DNA of 64,000 nt from Butyrivibrio sp. X503 (GCF_003625475.1 NZ_RAIQ01000001.1:434001-498000), one strand, 5' to 3'. Shown: positions 35,092 through 44,564, counted from the stretch's first letter. The notes: generated by a model not told the origin, from the letters alone. Translations and numbers: made by a program.

Positions 35092-35147
35092 ATAATAACA
35101 CACGAAAACGGAAGCGAAAATTAAAGATTGCTTATAGCGAATGATAA
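35092..35147 (-). promoter_or_regulatory. Promoter of the SsuA-like/cooS operon with shared LysR-type element
   Basis: Minus strand TTTTCG (35115-35120), 17 bp, TATTAT (35092-35097). The element TTATAGCGAATGATAA (35132-35147) begins 12 nt beyond the -35, matching the other island promoters in both sequence and distance. Confidence 0.7.
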
Positions 35148-35162
35148 TTTGAGCTTATAAAA

Positions 35163-35198
35163 AAGAGCAAAGCAGGTTTTTACACCGACTTTGCTCTT
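35163..35198 (-). terminator. Terminator of the nitrogenase-like operon
   Basis: A 10-bp perfect stem (35163-35172 with 35189-35198); the minus-strand transcript then reads TTTTTTAT. It closes the operon before the next promoter, so the importer-cooS unit is separate. Confidence 0.85.
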
Positions 35199-35210
35199 CT
35201 TATATTTTTC

Positions 35211-35699
35211 TTATCCTCTTCTTAGACTTATGTGATTATCTATCTTGTTGAAATACGTTGCGATCTTGACGATTGCTTCATCTACGCTGCACTCTACATC
35301 GAATCCCGCAATGGCTTTTTTCTCAAGCTGCTTTTGTGCTTGGAATCCGATCTTCTTGCAGACAAGGCTTCGGCAATCCGAAATAAGTTCGACTTTCTTA
35401 AGCGCTCCGTCGCCACCTCCGCAGCCGCCGTGGCCACCGTTTCCGCCGCAACCTCCTTGGGAACCGTCGCCGCAACCGTTCTGCGCTCCTGCGCATCCGC
35501 TTATCTGAGTCCCGGAAGCATCACTTTTATTTTCATTCTGTACTCCTGCGTTGGTGTTTTCGTCTTCAACAAACTCTCTGTATTCTTTTTCTTTATAATC
35601 GGTTCCGTCTACTTCGTAGATATGGAACCCCCTAGCAGCACCAAAGCCAAGGTCTACGTCCTTGGCATTTGATGTTGCGACGGCAATCAAATATGACAT
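35211..35699 (-). CDS. NifX/NafY-like FeMo-cofactor-binding domain protein with Gly/Cys-rich insert
   Basis: 162 residues. The N- and C-terminal parts form the small domain of the NifX/NafY/NifB-tail family that carries Fe-S cofactor precursors (start YLIAVATSNAKDVDLGFGAA; end AIAGFDVECSVDEAIVKIAT). In between (about 45-98) is a low-complexity insert very rich in Gly with Cys69, 76, 84, 93 and His90, which could hold metal. GAGG lies 7 nt before the ATG at 35699. Last gene of the operon, 58 nt after the nifK-like gene. Confidence 0.75.
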   Translation of the reverse strand: MSYLIAVATSNAKDVDLGFGAARGFHIYEVDGTDYKEKEYREFVEDENTNAGVQNENKSDASGTQISGCAGAQNGCGDGSQGGCGGNGGHGGCGGGDGALKKVELISDCRSLVCKKIGFQAQKQLEKKAIAGFDVECSVDEAIVKIATYFNKIDNHISLRRG

Positions 35700-35757
35700 C
35701 GCTTTACCTCTATCAATTTTTAGAAACAACAGTTTATGGCAGAACTGTGTCGTCGCC

Positions 35758-37056
35758 TTAGTTAAATCTCTGTGATGCTACTGTGTAGATATCCTCGATA
35801 AGTCTGATACCGCCTTCGTAGCCCACAATTGCATCATTAAGAACTATCTTGTCCTTAACGGGCCATGAGATGTTGAGGAAGTTACCTTTGAGATCCTCAG
35901 TTACTTCTTTATCATAGTAGCCGCCAAGTACAAGAGGATATCCATGATAATCATGATTCTTAATCTCTTCATGAATCTTGTATCCGTCTGTTTCAAACAC
36001 AACTTCTGCTTCAAGACCGTAGTTGAGCTTTTTGAACTCCTCTGTTATAGCCTCTCTGTACTCCTTGGGAGTATCATCAGTAATGAACTGCTTAGCAGGC
36101 ACAAGTCCCAGATCATTTGTAAGGAACTTGGTGATGCCAAGAGCATACTGAGCATCAGCAACAACTGAGAACTGCTTGTTGATTACTCGGTTCTCAAGGA
36201 ACAGATCCGCAAATCTCTCGATGAGATAGTAGTAATAATTCTCATGCTCTGTTATAACATCCTCTACAAGCTTCTCATCTACTCCTGCAAACTTTCCTAC
36301 TTCTCTAAGGAACTTACTTGTCTCGAAAGCTCCGATAGGAAGTGTATTGTAGTGAAGATAAGGTGTTCCGAGTTTTTTCTCAAGCTTCTTTACATTCTTA
36401 AGTGAAACCCAAGGAGAAACAAGAAGGTTGAACTCAGCAGAGGCAATCTTATCTACGTTCTTTATTCCTCTCTGATATCCAAATATAGTATTGGGTGTAA
36501 GACCTATCTCTTTTAACAGTTTCTCAAGTGCTCTTAAGTTTCCAAGCCAGTAAAGATCCTGATAAGGAACATCAGCCCAGATATTTACAAGACCCTTTTC
36601 CTTCTTATCAGTCTTCTTTATGTACTGGTCAATGATCGCATCAATAATCTGCTCATGTCCCTTGTAGTTGTTTCCTTTAAATCCTGCTGTAGGAGCGTAG
36701 ATTACAGGCTTATCCGCATCTGCAAACTCAGATACAACTTCTCCTGAATCATCACCTACAATCTCGGGGATACATCCTGTAAGTACAACGTACATGTCCG
36801 CATCGATGACCTTAAGCGCATTATCGATGGTTGAATGAAGCTTTTTTACACCGCCGAATACAACGTCTTTTTCATTGATACTTGTACATGGAAAAATATT
36901 TGGTGAAAAGTATCCGCTGCTTCCGTTTCCGTCAGAGAGCTTCTGAGCACATCCGGGGCCGGAGTGAAGAATAGGGATAGCTCTTTCAATTGCCTGCACT
37001 GTCTGCATTGCACCCAGCGCACATTTATATCTTTGTTTATCAAGTAACTTTGCCAT
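35758..37056 (-). CDS. Nitrogenase-like component 1 beta-type subunit (NifK-like)
   Basis: 432 residues, shorter than NifK (about 520). P-cluster-type cysteines are placed as in NifK: C12 (YKCALGAM), C36 (HSGPGCAQKL) and C95 (LTGCIPEIVGDD), plus FPCTSINEKDVVFGG, which matches the NifK SMTEDAAVFGG region. No FeMo-cofactor ligands are expected in this subunit. With the NifD-like protein it should form the heterotetramer that receives electrons from the NifH-like protein. Lies 19 nt after nifD-like. True NifK, NifN and BchB-type proteins are alternatives; the gene set supports a catalytic subunit. Confidence 0.85.
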   Translation of the reverse strand: MAKLLDKQRYKCALGAMQTVQAIERAIPILHSGPGCAQKLSDGNGSSGYFSPNIFPCTSINEKDVVFGGVKKLHSTIDNALKVIDADMYVVLTGCIPEIVGDDSGEVVSEFADADKPVIYAPTAGFKGNNYKGHEQIIDAIIDQYIKKTDKKEKGLVNIWADVPYQDLYWLGNLRALEKLLKEIGLTPNTIFGYQRGIKNVDKIASAEFNLLVSPWVSLKNVKKLEKKLGTPYLHYNTLPIGAFETSKFLREVGKFAGVDEKLVEDVITEHENYYYYLIERFADLFLENRVINKQFSVVADAQYALGITKFLTNDLGLVPAKQFITDDTPKEYREAITEEFKKLNYGLEAEVVFETDGYKIHEEIKNHDYHGYPLVLGGYYDKEVTEDLKGNFLNISWPVKDKIVLNDAIVGYEGGIRLIEDIYTVASQRFN

Positions 37057-37075
37057 TTAAATCAGCCTCCGTGAA

Positions 37076-38545
37076 TCATGCTTTGTCCTGAACGAGGAAC
37101 TCTCCTACATTCTGTTTGTACCACCAATCTGTATAAGGAAGCTTTGTTCTCTTTGCGAGATTCTGCTCAAAGCTTCTGTTTCTGATACTGTCAAGGATTG
37201 AATATGCAAACTCAAGTGTGTGCTTGTATCCGAAGATCATATACTCATCCGCAACATATACAGAAGGTGTTCCGTTCTTGATTGCCCAAACAGTTGAACC
37301 GGGATGTCTTGATAGATACAGATCCGGCTGATACTTGTTCAGAATGTTCATAACCTCGAAGTTCTGCTGATCCGCAACACTGGCCTCGAAATCAATATTG
37401 TTATCAAGAAGATATTTCATTGAAGGAGGTACATCTCCGTTCTCATACTTCTTGTCATAGTGCCATGCAAGAGCCCATACAACCTCAATGCCAAGTTCGT
37501 TAAGAACACGGGATACCTCGAATGTATATCCGGGTCCCATACCGAGTACTGCTCTAAGTCCCTTAAGCTCTTTCTTAACTTCCTCAATCTTGGGAAGATA
37601 GATTGCTCTCTGCTCCTGAATGTACTTTTCTATCTTTTCACTTCTGCCTGTAACCTTACCTATCTCGCGAAGCCAAGCCTCAAAACCTACGATACCGCAC
37701 TGGTTGATGCTTCTTACATAAGGAACGCCGTACTTTTCTTCAAGTACGTTTCCAAGATAGTTACCAAGTGTTCCGCAGATACATGTGGTAGCTACTGCTT
37801 CAGATATGTGAGAAAGCTCCTCAATAGTAGAGTTACAATAAAGGAATGTTGGCTCAAGATCAAATTCCTTGAACATCTCTATGATCTCGGGTCTTGCACT
37901 CTCATAGAAATTCTTGAAGTTAATCTTGTTGCTCTTTACTCCCTCTCTTGGCGGTTTAACAATAGACTGTAGAACCGCATGGTCTGCAATATCAAATCCT
38001 GTTGCCCAGATTCTTGACTTGAATCCCTCACAGTGAACCGCAACAATAGGAACCTGAATCTCATCTTTGAGCTCATCCACAATACTGTCGATATCCTCTC
38101 CAATGATTCCCGTTGCACAGGAGCTTGAAACGAAAATAGCCTTGGGGCTGTATCTTTTGTTTACTTCCAGAATGATATTTCTAAGAGTATTTGTTGAACC
38201 AAAGATAGTGTCATTCTCATTCATATCTGTTCCAACATAGACAGTATCATTGGTAACACCACGCTTTTTGGCCATAACCTTATCAAGGTAATATGTACCT
38301 GCTGCCGCAACCGAACAGCCTGCAGGTCCGTGATGAATGATGGCGATGTCTCTTATCGCAGAAAGCTGACCAAGGGCACAGCTCGAAAGACAGGAGCTTG
38401 ACTGTGAAAAACATCTTGAACATCCTTTAAGTGTTCCGCATTCGCTCTTACTTGCAAGATCCTTGAGCGATCCGATGTAACCTGTTATAGAGCCGATCCT
38501 GGCCTCTCTTGTAGCCACATTGGAGTTATTTAAATTCGTTGCCAT
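37076..38545 (-). CDS. Nitrogenase-like component 1 alpha-type subunit (NifD-like)
   Basis: 489 residues, close to NifD length. P-cluster-type ligands: C52 or C56 (C52 fits the usual 25-residue spacing), C77 (HHGPAGCS) and C143 (SSCATGIIGED). The cofactor Cys (alpha-275 of NifD) is kept as C257, 12 residues before EEKYGVPY. The His that binds Mo/homocitrate (alpha-442) has no clear counterpart: the aligned stretch reads VYVADEYMIFGYKH. Four extra Cys (36, 42, 45, 52/56) crowd the N-terminus. This fits an enzyme using a NifB-co-like Fe-S cluster rather than FeMo-co. Preceded by cysK and followed by nifK-like. Confidence 0.85.
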   Translation of the reverse strand: MATNLNNSNVATREARIGSITGYIGSLKDLASKSECGTLKGCSRCFSQSSSCLSSCALGQLSAIRDIAIIHHGPAGCSVAAAGTYYLDKVMAKKRGVTNDTVYVGTDMNENDTIFGSTNTLRNIILEVNKRYSPKAIFVSSSCATGIIGEDIDSIVDELKDEIQVPIVAVHCEGFKSRIWATGFDIADHAVLQSIVKPPREGVKSNKINFKNFYESARPEIIEMFKEFDLEPTFLYCNSTIEELSHISEAVATTCICGTLGNYLGNVLEEKYGVPYVRSINQCGIVGFEAWLREIGKVTGRSEKIEKYIQEQRAIYLPKIEEVKKELKGLRAVLGMGPGYTFEVSRVLNELGIEVVWALAWHYDKKYENGDVPPSMKYLLDNNIDFEASVADQQNFEVMNILNKYQPDLYLSRHPGSTVWAIKNGTPSVYVADEYMIFGYKHTLEFAYSILDSIRNRSFEQNLAKRTKLPYTDWWYKQNVGEFLVQDKA

Positions 38546-38584
38546 TATTTCTTTTCTCCTATATAAACTATGTCAAAATCCTAT

Positions 38585-39583
38585 TTAATCCTGAGCCTTA
38601 GCAAAAAGATTGGTTGAAAGATATCTAAGTCCTGTGTCAGGGAATACAGCAACAATCTTCTTGCCTTTATTCTCTTCTCTTTCTGCCAATACTCTTGCTG
38701 CATGGAGAGCCGCACCTGATGATGTACCGATAAGAACACCGTCGTTTGCAGCAAGCTCTCTTGCTGCATTGTATGCATCAAGTGCCTCTACTTCGAGATA
38801 TTCATCATAGATATTTCTGTCCATTGTTGCAGGAACAAGATTGTCGGGAACTCCTTCAAAAGGATGTACTCCTGTTATCTCTTCCTCCGGAGGATTCTTA
38901 TCTGCATCCGGAAGTGAGTTGGGTCCGGGCTGAACAGCAACTATCTTTATGTTAGGATTCTTTTCCTTGAGATAAGCACCTGTTCCTGAAACAGTTCCGC
39001 CTGTACCTACACAGGCTACAAGAATATCAACCTGTCCGTCTGTATCTTCCCAGATCTCGGGACCAGTTGTTCTCTTATGAACTGCAGGGTTTGCAGGGTT
39101 TGAACACTGGTCAAGAAATACTACATTTTCCTCTTTATCAAGAACCTGTTCCTTGAGCGCCTTGATTGCAGCAACGAAGTCACCTCCTGTCTCTTCAAGC
39201 ACCTTTGCAATAACAGGCTCTTCACCAAGCTTAATTGTCTTTCCGCCAAATGCCTGTATTACCTGGAATCTCTCCTTACTTACCTGATCCTGTATGTATA
39301 CTCTGAAGGGATATCCCTTAGCTGCCGCAATAGCCGCAAGTCCGATTCCTGTGTTACCACTTGTTGTCTCAACCACTGTATCGCCGGGTTTAAGCTTGCC
39401 GCTCTTCTCAGCTTCTTCGATCATCGCAAGAGCAATCCTGTCTTTAACGCTCTGATTGGGATTAAAATACTCAAGCTTACCGATAATATTTGCCTTCAGA
39501 TTATGTTTTTTCTCATAACCCGAAAGCTCTAAAAGCGGTGTCCTGCCCACAAGTTCCGTAATAGATTTGTATACGCGTGACAT
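38585..39583 (-). CDS. cysK: Cysteine synthase (CysK family), embedded in the nitrogenase-like operon
   Basis: 332 residues, PLP-dependent. PLP lysine in NPNQSVKDRIA, the TSGNTG phosphate loop, GTGGTVSGTG and GTSSGAALHAA are present. It makes cysteine from O-acetylserine and sulfide, and some relatives accept thiols. A loop of about 20 residues (LGEEPVIAKVLEETGGDFVA) differs from the second copy at 44.9 kb, so specificity may differ. Between nifH-like and nifD-like, with AAGGAGG before the ATG; the position ties cysteine formation to the nitrogenase-like reaction. Confidence 0.88.
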   Translation of the reverse strand: MSRVYKSITELVGRTPLLELSGYEKKHNLKANIIGKLEYFNPNQSVKDRIALAMIEEAEKSGKLKPGDTVVETTSGNTGIGLAAIAAAKGYPFRVYIQDQVSKERFQVIQAFGGKTIKLGEEPVIAKVLEETGGDFVAAIKALKEQVLDKEENVVFLDQCSNPANPAVHKRTTGPEIWEDTDGQVDILVACVGTGGTVSGTGAYLKEKNPNIKIVAVQPGPNSLPDADKNPPEEEITGVHPFEGVPDNLVPATMDRNIYDEYLEVEALDAYNAARELAANDGVLIGTSSGAALHAARVLAEREENKGKKIVAVFPDTGLRYLSTNLFAKAQD

Positions 39584-39620
39584 ACCTTTTCCTCCTTAAG
39601 TCTGAATCCTTCTGTATATA

Positions 39621-40496
<876 letters not shown>

Positions 40497-40547
40497 TTAT
40501 GTATAAAAAAGGCATTGCAAAAGTAAGCTACTTTCTTACATTCACAA

Positions 40548-40565
40548 AACCTCCGGTTGACCGGT
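40548..40565. repeat. ACCGG-type motif shared with the cystine-type importer leader
   Basis: AACCTCCGGTTGACCGGT here and AACCTCCGGTTGTCCGGT at 30224-30241 differ by one base in 18. Both lie in minus-strand leaders of sulfur-island genes (here 80-97 nt before nifH-like). On the minus strand it reads as a tandem ACCGG-N3-ACCGG followed by AGGTT. Function unknown. Confidence 0.6.
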
Positions 40566-40573
40566 CAGCTTTT

Positions 40574-40948
40574 TTACTGTCCGCTTATGCTGTTCATTTC
40601 CTTAAGTAATCTGAGGTACCCGTCCAGCTTTTTTATCGCCGCATCTACGGGTCCCGGCATTTCAAATGCTGCGATCCCTCTGTCTTCGAGTTCGCCCATC
40701 GCTCCGCCTCCGATCTTGGCTACCAGAACGAAATTGCAATCCGCAACGCCGTCTACTCCTCTTTTTAATTTCTCAGCGTTGTGATGCCCGCCTTCACATA
40801 CCGGAATCACAAAACGCTGTTCAATTTCCTCATAGTCGCCGTTCTCATCAACATCAACTATCAAAAAGCTTTCGGCTCTTCCGAAATGCTGATCTACATA
40901 TCGGTTGTCTGTAGATGCAAGCGCGACTCTGTAAACTGCTTTATCCAT
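40574..40948 (-). CDS. NifX-like FeMo-cofactor-carrier domain protein
   Basis: 124 residues, the NifX/NifB-tail family: RVALASTDNRYVDQHFGRAE at the start and a later VLVAKIGGGAMGELEDRGIA. It probably carries the Fe-S precursor made by the NifB-like enzyme. Its start overlaps the nifB-like gene by 8 nt, mimicking the NifB-NifX fusions found elsewhere. Unlike the second copy (35211-35699) it has no Gly/Cys insert. Confidence 0.82.
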   Translation of the reverse strand: MDKAVYRVALASTDNRYVDQHFGRAESFLIVDVDENGDYEEIEQRFVIPVCEGGHHNAEKLKRGVDGVADCNFVLVAKIGGGAMGELEDRGIAAFEMPGPVDAAIKKLDGYLRLLKEMNSISGQ

Positions 40949-41813
40949 GTGAAAATGTATTCCTTACGTTAACTCTGCTCTGGTATACGAGCTTGCTGTA
41001 CTCGCTCATTCCCGGAACTCCGACCGCATCTGCACGGCAGTGTGCGCAGTGTCTGAACACTTTGATGTACTGCTCCGCATCCTCTCTGGCTTTTTCTATC
41101 TGCTCACATGTCGGCTTTGGTATATCTTTAAGCTGATGCTGCGGTATCAGCGGAATAATGTTATACATCAGCGCTCCGGCTTCTTTGACCGTCTTTGCGA
41201 TGGTAGCTATGTGCTCATCATTTATTCCCGGTACGAGAACGGTGTTGATCTTGAGCGTCACTCCCGCATCTGCGACCTTCTTGATTCCTTTGAGCTGATT
41301 CTCGATAAGAATCTTTGCGCCTTCTTCGCCGTATATCTTCTCGCCGTGCCAAATGATATATTCATTGAGTTTAGCTTCAATCTTGGGATCGACTGCGTTA
41401 ACGGTAACCGTAAGAGTATCGATTCCTACCTCAATCAGTTCGTCCGCTTTTTCATACAGAAGAAGTCCGTTTGTACTCATGCACTTTAGAAGTTCGGGAT
41501 GGCTTTTTCCTATCTTTTTAAAAGTCTCAAAAGCATAATCCGTCGCCAATGTATCGCCGGGGCCTGCAATTCCTGCCACCTTGATATTCGGCACAAATCC
41601 AAGTGCTCTGTCTATAAATATATTTGCTTCATCAGGGGATATAACTTTAGAAGTTACGCCCGGTCTTTGCTCGACATCATTTATTGTCCTGTCGCAAAAC
41701 CTGCATGCTATATTACATCCGGGACTTACAGGAAGATGAATTCTTCCCGCATTGAACTTACATCCGCCAAAGCAAGGATGGTTTTTCTCAAGCTCTTCAT
41801 ATGTTCTGGCCAT
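40941..41813 (-). CDS. nifB: NifB-like radical SAM cofactor-cluster synthase
   Basis: 290 residues. Radical SAM CxxxCxxC at C33, C37, C40 (PGCNIACRFCDR), preceded by HPCFGGC (C14, C18) and closed by HCAHCRADAVG (C256, C259), the extra cysteines that hold the substrate clusters in NifB. It fuses two 4Fe-4S units with a carbide to give NifB-co. With no nifE, nifN or nifV present, NifB-co itself is the likely final cofactor. The ATG at 41813 has GAGGAG upstream; a TTG two codons earlier is unlikely. Confidence 0.88.
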   Translation of the reverse strand: MARTYEELEKNHPCFGGCKFNAGRIHLPVSPGCNIACRFCDRTINDVEQRPGVTSKVISPDEANIFIDRALGFVPNIKVAGIAGPGDTLATDYAFETFKKIGKSHPELLKCMSTNGLLLYEKADELIEVGIDTLTVTVNAVDPKIEAKLNEYIIWHGEKIYGEEGAKILIENQLKGIKKVADAGVTLKINTVLVPGINDEHIATIAKTVKEAGALMYNIIPLIPQHQLKDIPKPTCEQIEKAREDAEQYIKVFRHCAHCRADAVGVPGMSEYSKLVYQSRVNVRNTFSHG

Positions 41814-41827
41814 AATCAAATCTCCTC

Positions 41828-41986
41828 TCAGAATCTCTGTTTACGGCTTGTCTCGAGCTGAGTTACTTTGCCATCGTGTACTGTTATTGTTATCGTGCCA
41901 TACTGTATACTTTTGATGCTCTCAACTATGCTTTCCAAAAGAGCCTCATCGACTTCTGTAGTCTTTGGTATTTCTGCCTTTGCCAT
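41828..41986 (-). CDS. YezD-like (DUF2292) small protein
   Basis: 52 residues: VESIKSIQYGTITITVHDGK followed by QLETSRKQRF matches the YezD/DUF2292 pattern, a tiny protein often found next to sulfur assimilation genes. GAGGAG lies before the ATG at 41986; upstream in-frame ATGs lack a site. First gene of the nitrogenase-like operon, 14 nt before nifB. Role unknown, perhaps nucleic acid or enzyme binding. Confidence 0.75.
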   Translation of the reverse strand: MAKAEIPKTTEVDEALLESIVESIKSIQYGTITITVHDGKVTQLETSRKQRF

Positions 41987-42061
41987 AAACTTTATCTCCT
42001 CGCCTGTTTTATAACCCATCTCCCTACTTGGTAAGTAGGTTTTAATAATGACGTTATATGC

Positions 42062-42117
42062 ATTATGCTTTAGTTCGCTTCCATTGTAAAACACTTATAA
42101 TTTATAGCAGGGTATAA
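42062..42117 (-). promoter_or_regulatory. Promoter of the nitrogenase-like operon with shared LysR-type element
   Basis: Minus strand TTTACA (42085-42090), 17 bp, CATAAT (42062-42067). The element TTATAGCAGGGTATAA (42102-42117) starts 12 nt beyond the -35, at about -47 to -62. The leader has a small hairpin (42023-42029 with 42033-42039). Confidence 0.7.
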
Positions 42118-42124
42118 ATAAAAC

Positions 42125-43303
42125 TTATCCCTCCGCTTTTTTAAACACTCTTTCGAACTCGTTAATCAGATCTTCTATGCCCTCGATTCCCACAGAAAGT
42201 CTGAGAATACGGTTGTTTATTCCATTCTTTTCAAGAACTTCCGCGGGTACATCCGCATGTGTCTGAGTTATGGGATAAGTAATAAGTGTCTCAGTTCCTC
42301 CAAGACTCTCTGCAAAATAAATGAGTTCAACATTTGCCAAAATCTCTTTTGCAAACTCAGCGGAGTCAACCTCAAAGGTGAGCATCGCTCCAAAGCCTCT
42401 TGCCTGCTTTTTCATGATCTCATAGCCGGGATGCTCTATTAATCCGGGGTAGATTACCTTGGTGACATGCTTATTATTCTTAAGGTACTCCGCAATCGCA
42501 AATGCATTTTCCTGCGCCTTGTTAAGTCTTACGGAAAGCGTCCGTATACCTCTTAAAATAAGCCAGCTGTCAAAAGGACTTAACCCTGCGCCCGTTGTTT
42601 TATAGATAAAGCGAAGTCTCTCATCGAGATCTTCATCATTAACGATTACAAAACCGCCTATCGTATCATGATGACCGCCAAGGAACTTTGTTCCCGAATG
42701 AATAACTATATCGGCTCCAAGATCGAGCGGATTCTGATAATAGGGTGATAAGAAAGTATTATCAACTATCAGTATCAATCCTTTTTCATGAACTTTTTTG
42801 GCAAGTTCTTCAATATCCGTAACGTTCATCATTGGATTGGTCGGAGTTTCTATATAAACTGCCTTGGTATTTTCTTTTATAAGAGGAAAAACATCCTCAC
42901 TGCTCAGATTCGCAGCGGTATATGACAGACCGTTTTTTCTGCTTATCTCATTAAAGAGTCTTACGCTTCCGCCATAGAGATCCGAATCGATAATAAAATG
43001 ATCTCCCGGTGAAAAGAGCTCCATCACAGCTGCAACTGCAGCCATTCCGCTTGAAAATGCGATCGCGTCTTTTCCGTTTTCCAAAAGAGCAACGACAGAT
43101 TCAAGCTGCTGCCTCGTGGGATTCTGCTGCCTTGTATAATCAAATCCCGTACTCTCTCCAAGCCCCTTGTGTGCGAATGTCGCCGTCTGATAAATAGGGT
43201 AACTTACCGCTCCCCAAATATCTTTTAACTTCTCATCATTAAGCTGACACTTAGTGTCAGCGCTATATTTTTCCTGTAGTCTACAGCCATTTTCCGTACT
43301 CAC
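42125..43303 (-). CDS. Trans-sulfuration PLP enzyme (MetB/MetC family)
   Basis: 392 residues. FDYTRQQNPTRQQLES, SSGMAAVAAVMELFSPGDH, YIETPTNPMMNVTD, the PLP lysine in SGTKFLGGHHDTIGG, and ESLGGTETLITYPITQTHAD are present. The family includes cystathionine gamma-synthase, beta- and gamma-lyases, O-acetylhomoserine sulfhydrylase and methionine gamma-lyase; sequence alone does not settle which. An O-acetylhomoserine sulfhydrylase-like use of thiols would fit a methanethiol-yielding pathway. Start is GTG with GGAGGAG upstream. Confidence 0.82.
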   Translation of the reverse strand: MSTENGCRLQEKYSADTKCQLNDEKLKDIWGAVSYPIYQTATFAHKGLGESTGFDYTRQQNPTRQQLESVVALLENGKDAIAFSSGMAAVAAVMELFSPGDHFIIDSDLYGGSVRLFNEISRKNGLSYTAANLSSEDVFPLIKENTKAVYIETPTNPMMNVTDIEELAKKVHEKGLILIVDNTFLSPYYQNPLDLGADIVIHSGTKFLGGHHDTIGGFVIVNDEDLDERLRFIYKTTGAGLSPFDSWLILRGIRTLSVRLNKAQENAFAIAEYLKNNKHVTKVIYPGLIEHPGYEIMKKQARGFGAMLTFEVDSAEFAKEILANVELIYFAESLGGTETLITYPITQTHADVPAEVLEKNGINNRILRLSVGIEGIEDLINEFERVFKKAEG

Positions 43304-43349
43304 TTTTACTCCTCCCGATATCTTTCCTGTAACCTGTTATGCCATTTTG

Positions 43350-44540
43350 TCAGGTTTCGCCATATCTCTTTTCATATGCTTCATACAGCTGCTCCATTGC
43401 TTTTTCTATAATGCTTTTTGGACTAGCTATATTTATTCTTTCAAAAAGAGCCGTCTCTCTGCCAAAGATTATTCCTCCGTCAAGCCAGAGCTTTGCCTCA
43501 TTTTCAATAAGATTCCTTAAATCTCTGTAGTCGGTAGTAACCTCGGAAAAATCGAGCCATATAAGATATGTTCCTTCAGGTTCTATAAGCTTAACCTTAG
43601 GCAGTTTTTCTTTTATAAAATTTCTGATGTAATCAAGATTTCCTTCAAGATATTCAAGAAGTTCGTCGACCCACTGCTCTCCTTTTTCATAGCAGGCTTT
43701 GGTTGCTACAAGTCCAAGCACATTGCACTGACTGTAGCCGCCCGCTCCGTTTTCACAATCAAATTTATTTCTTAATGAAGTGTTTGGAATGATAATATTT
43801 GCAATTTGAAGCCCCGCTATATTGAAAGTCTTACTCGGGGATGTTCCGAGGATCAAATTGTCTTTGTACTTCTCTCCCAAAGTAATAAACGGTGTATGCT
43901 TATATCCTTTAAAAACAAAATCAAAATGAATCTCATCCGCAAAAATAAGAACATTGTGTTTTAAGCAGATATCCCCGAGTCTTAATAGTTCCTCTTTTGT
44001 CCACACTCTTCCTGCCGGATTGTGAGGACTGCATAATAAAAAGAGCTTTACGTTTTCTTCAACTATCTTTTTTTCAAAATCTTCGAAGTCGATCTCGTAA
44101 TGTCCGTTCTTATATACAAGCTGATTGTTTACGACTTTTCTTTTGTTAAGTTCTATTGTCTCTCTGAACGGATAGTAGACAGGCTCCTGGATAATAACGC
44201 TTTCGCCGGGCTCCGTAAAAGCTCTTACAGCAACGGCTATTGCATATACAACTCCGGGTACGACAATGTTCCAATCATATTCGATATCAAATCCGTGTCT
44301 TTTCTTAAACCAAGTTGCGACAGCTTTGGTGTAATCATCCTTGGGATCTGTGTAGCCAAAGATTCCGTGATCTACTCTTGTCTTAATGTCATCAAGAATC
44401 TCATCGGGAAGTTTAAAATCCATATCCGCAACCCACAAAGGAAGCAGATCGTCACGTCTTCTTCTCTCTATTCCAAAGTCATATTTAAGGCTGCTCGTTC
44501 CGCGCCTGTCATGTATTTTGTCAAAATCGTATTTACTCAT
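43350..44540 (-). CDS. patB: MalY/PatB family C-S lyase (cystathionine beta-lyase-like)
   Basis: 396 residues, PLP fold type I. The family start LKYDFGIERRRRDDLLPLWV, then VADMDFKLPDEI, SPHNPAGRVW, FADEIHFDFVF and the PLP lysine in TSPSKTFNIAGLQ are seen. It cleaves C-S bonds of cystathionine or S-alkyl-cysteines, releasing thiols. GGGAG precedes the ATG; 46 nt lie between it and the MetB/MetC-type gene, which is probably cotranscribed. Confidence 0.87.
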   Translation of the reverse strand: MSKYDFDKIHDRRGTSSLKYDFGIERRRRDDLLPLWVADMDFKLPDEILDDIKTRVDHGIFGYTDPKDDYTKAVATWFKKRHGFDIEYDWNIVVPGVVYAIAVAVRAFTEPGESVIIQEPVYYPFRETIELNKRKVVNNQLVYKNGHYEIDFEDFEKKIVEENVKLFLLCSPHNPAGRVWTKEELLRLGDICLKHNVLIFADEIHFDFVFKGYKHTPFITLGEKYKDNLILGTSPSKTFNIAGLQIANIIIPNTSLRNKFDCENGAGGYSQCNVLGLVATKACYEKGEQWVDELLEYLEGNLDYIRNFIKEKLPKVKLIEPEGTYLIWLDFSEVTTDYRDLRNLIENEAKLWLDGGIIFGRETALFERINIASPKSIIEKAMEQLYEAYEKRYGET

Positions 44541-44564
44541 GGGTGATACTCCCTTTTATTAAAT

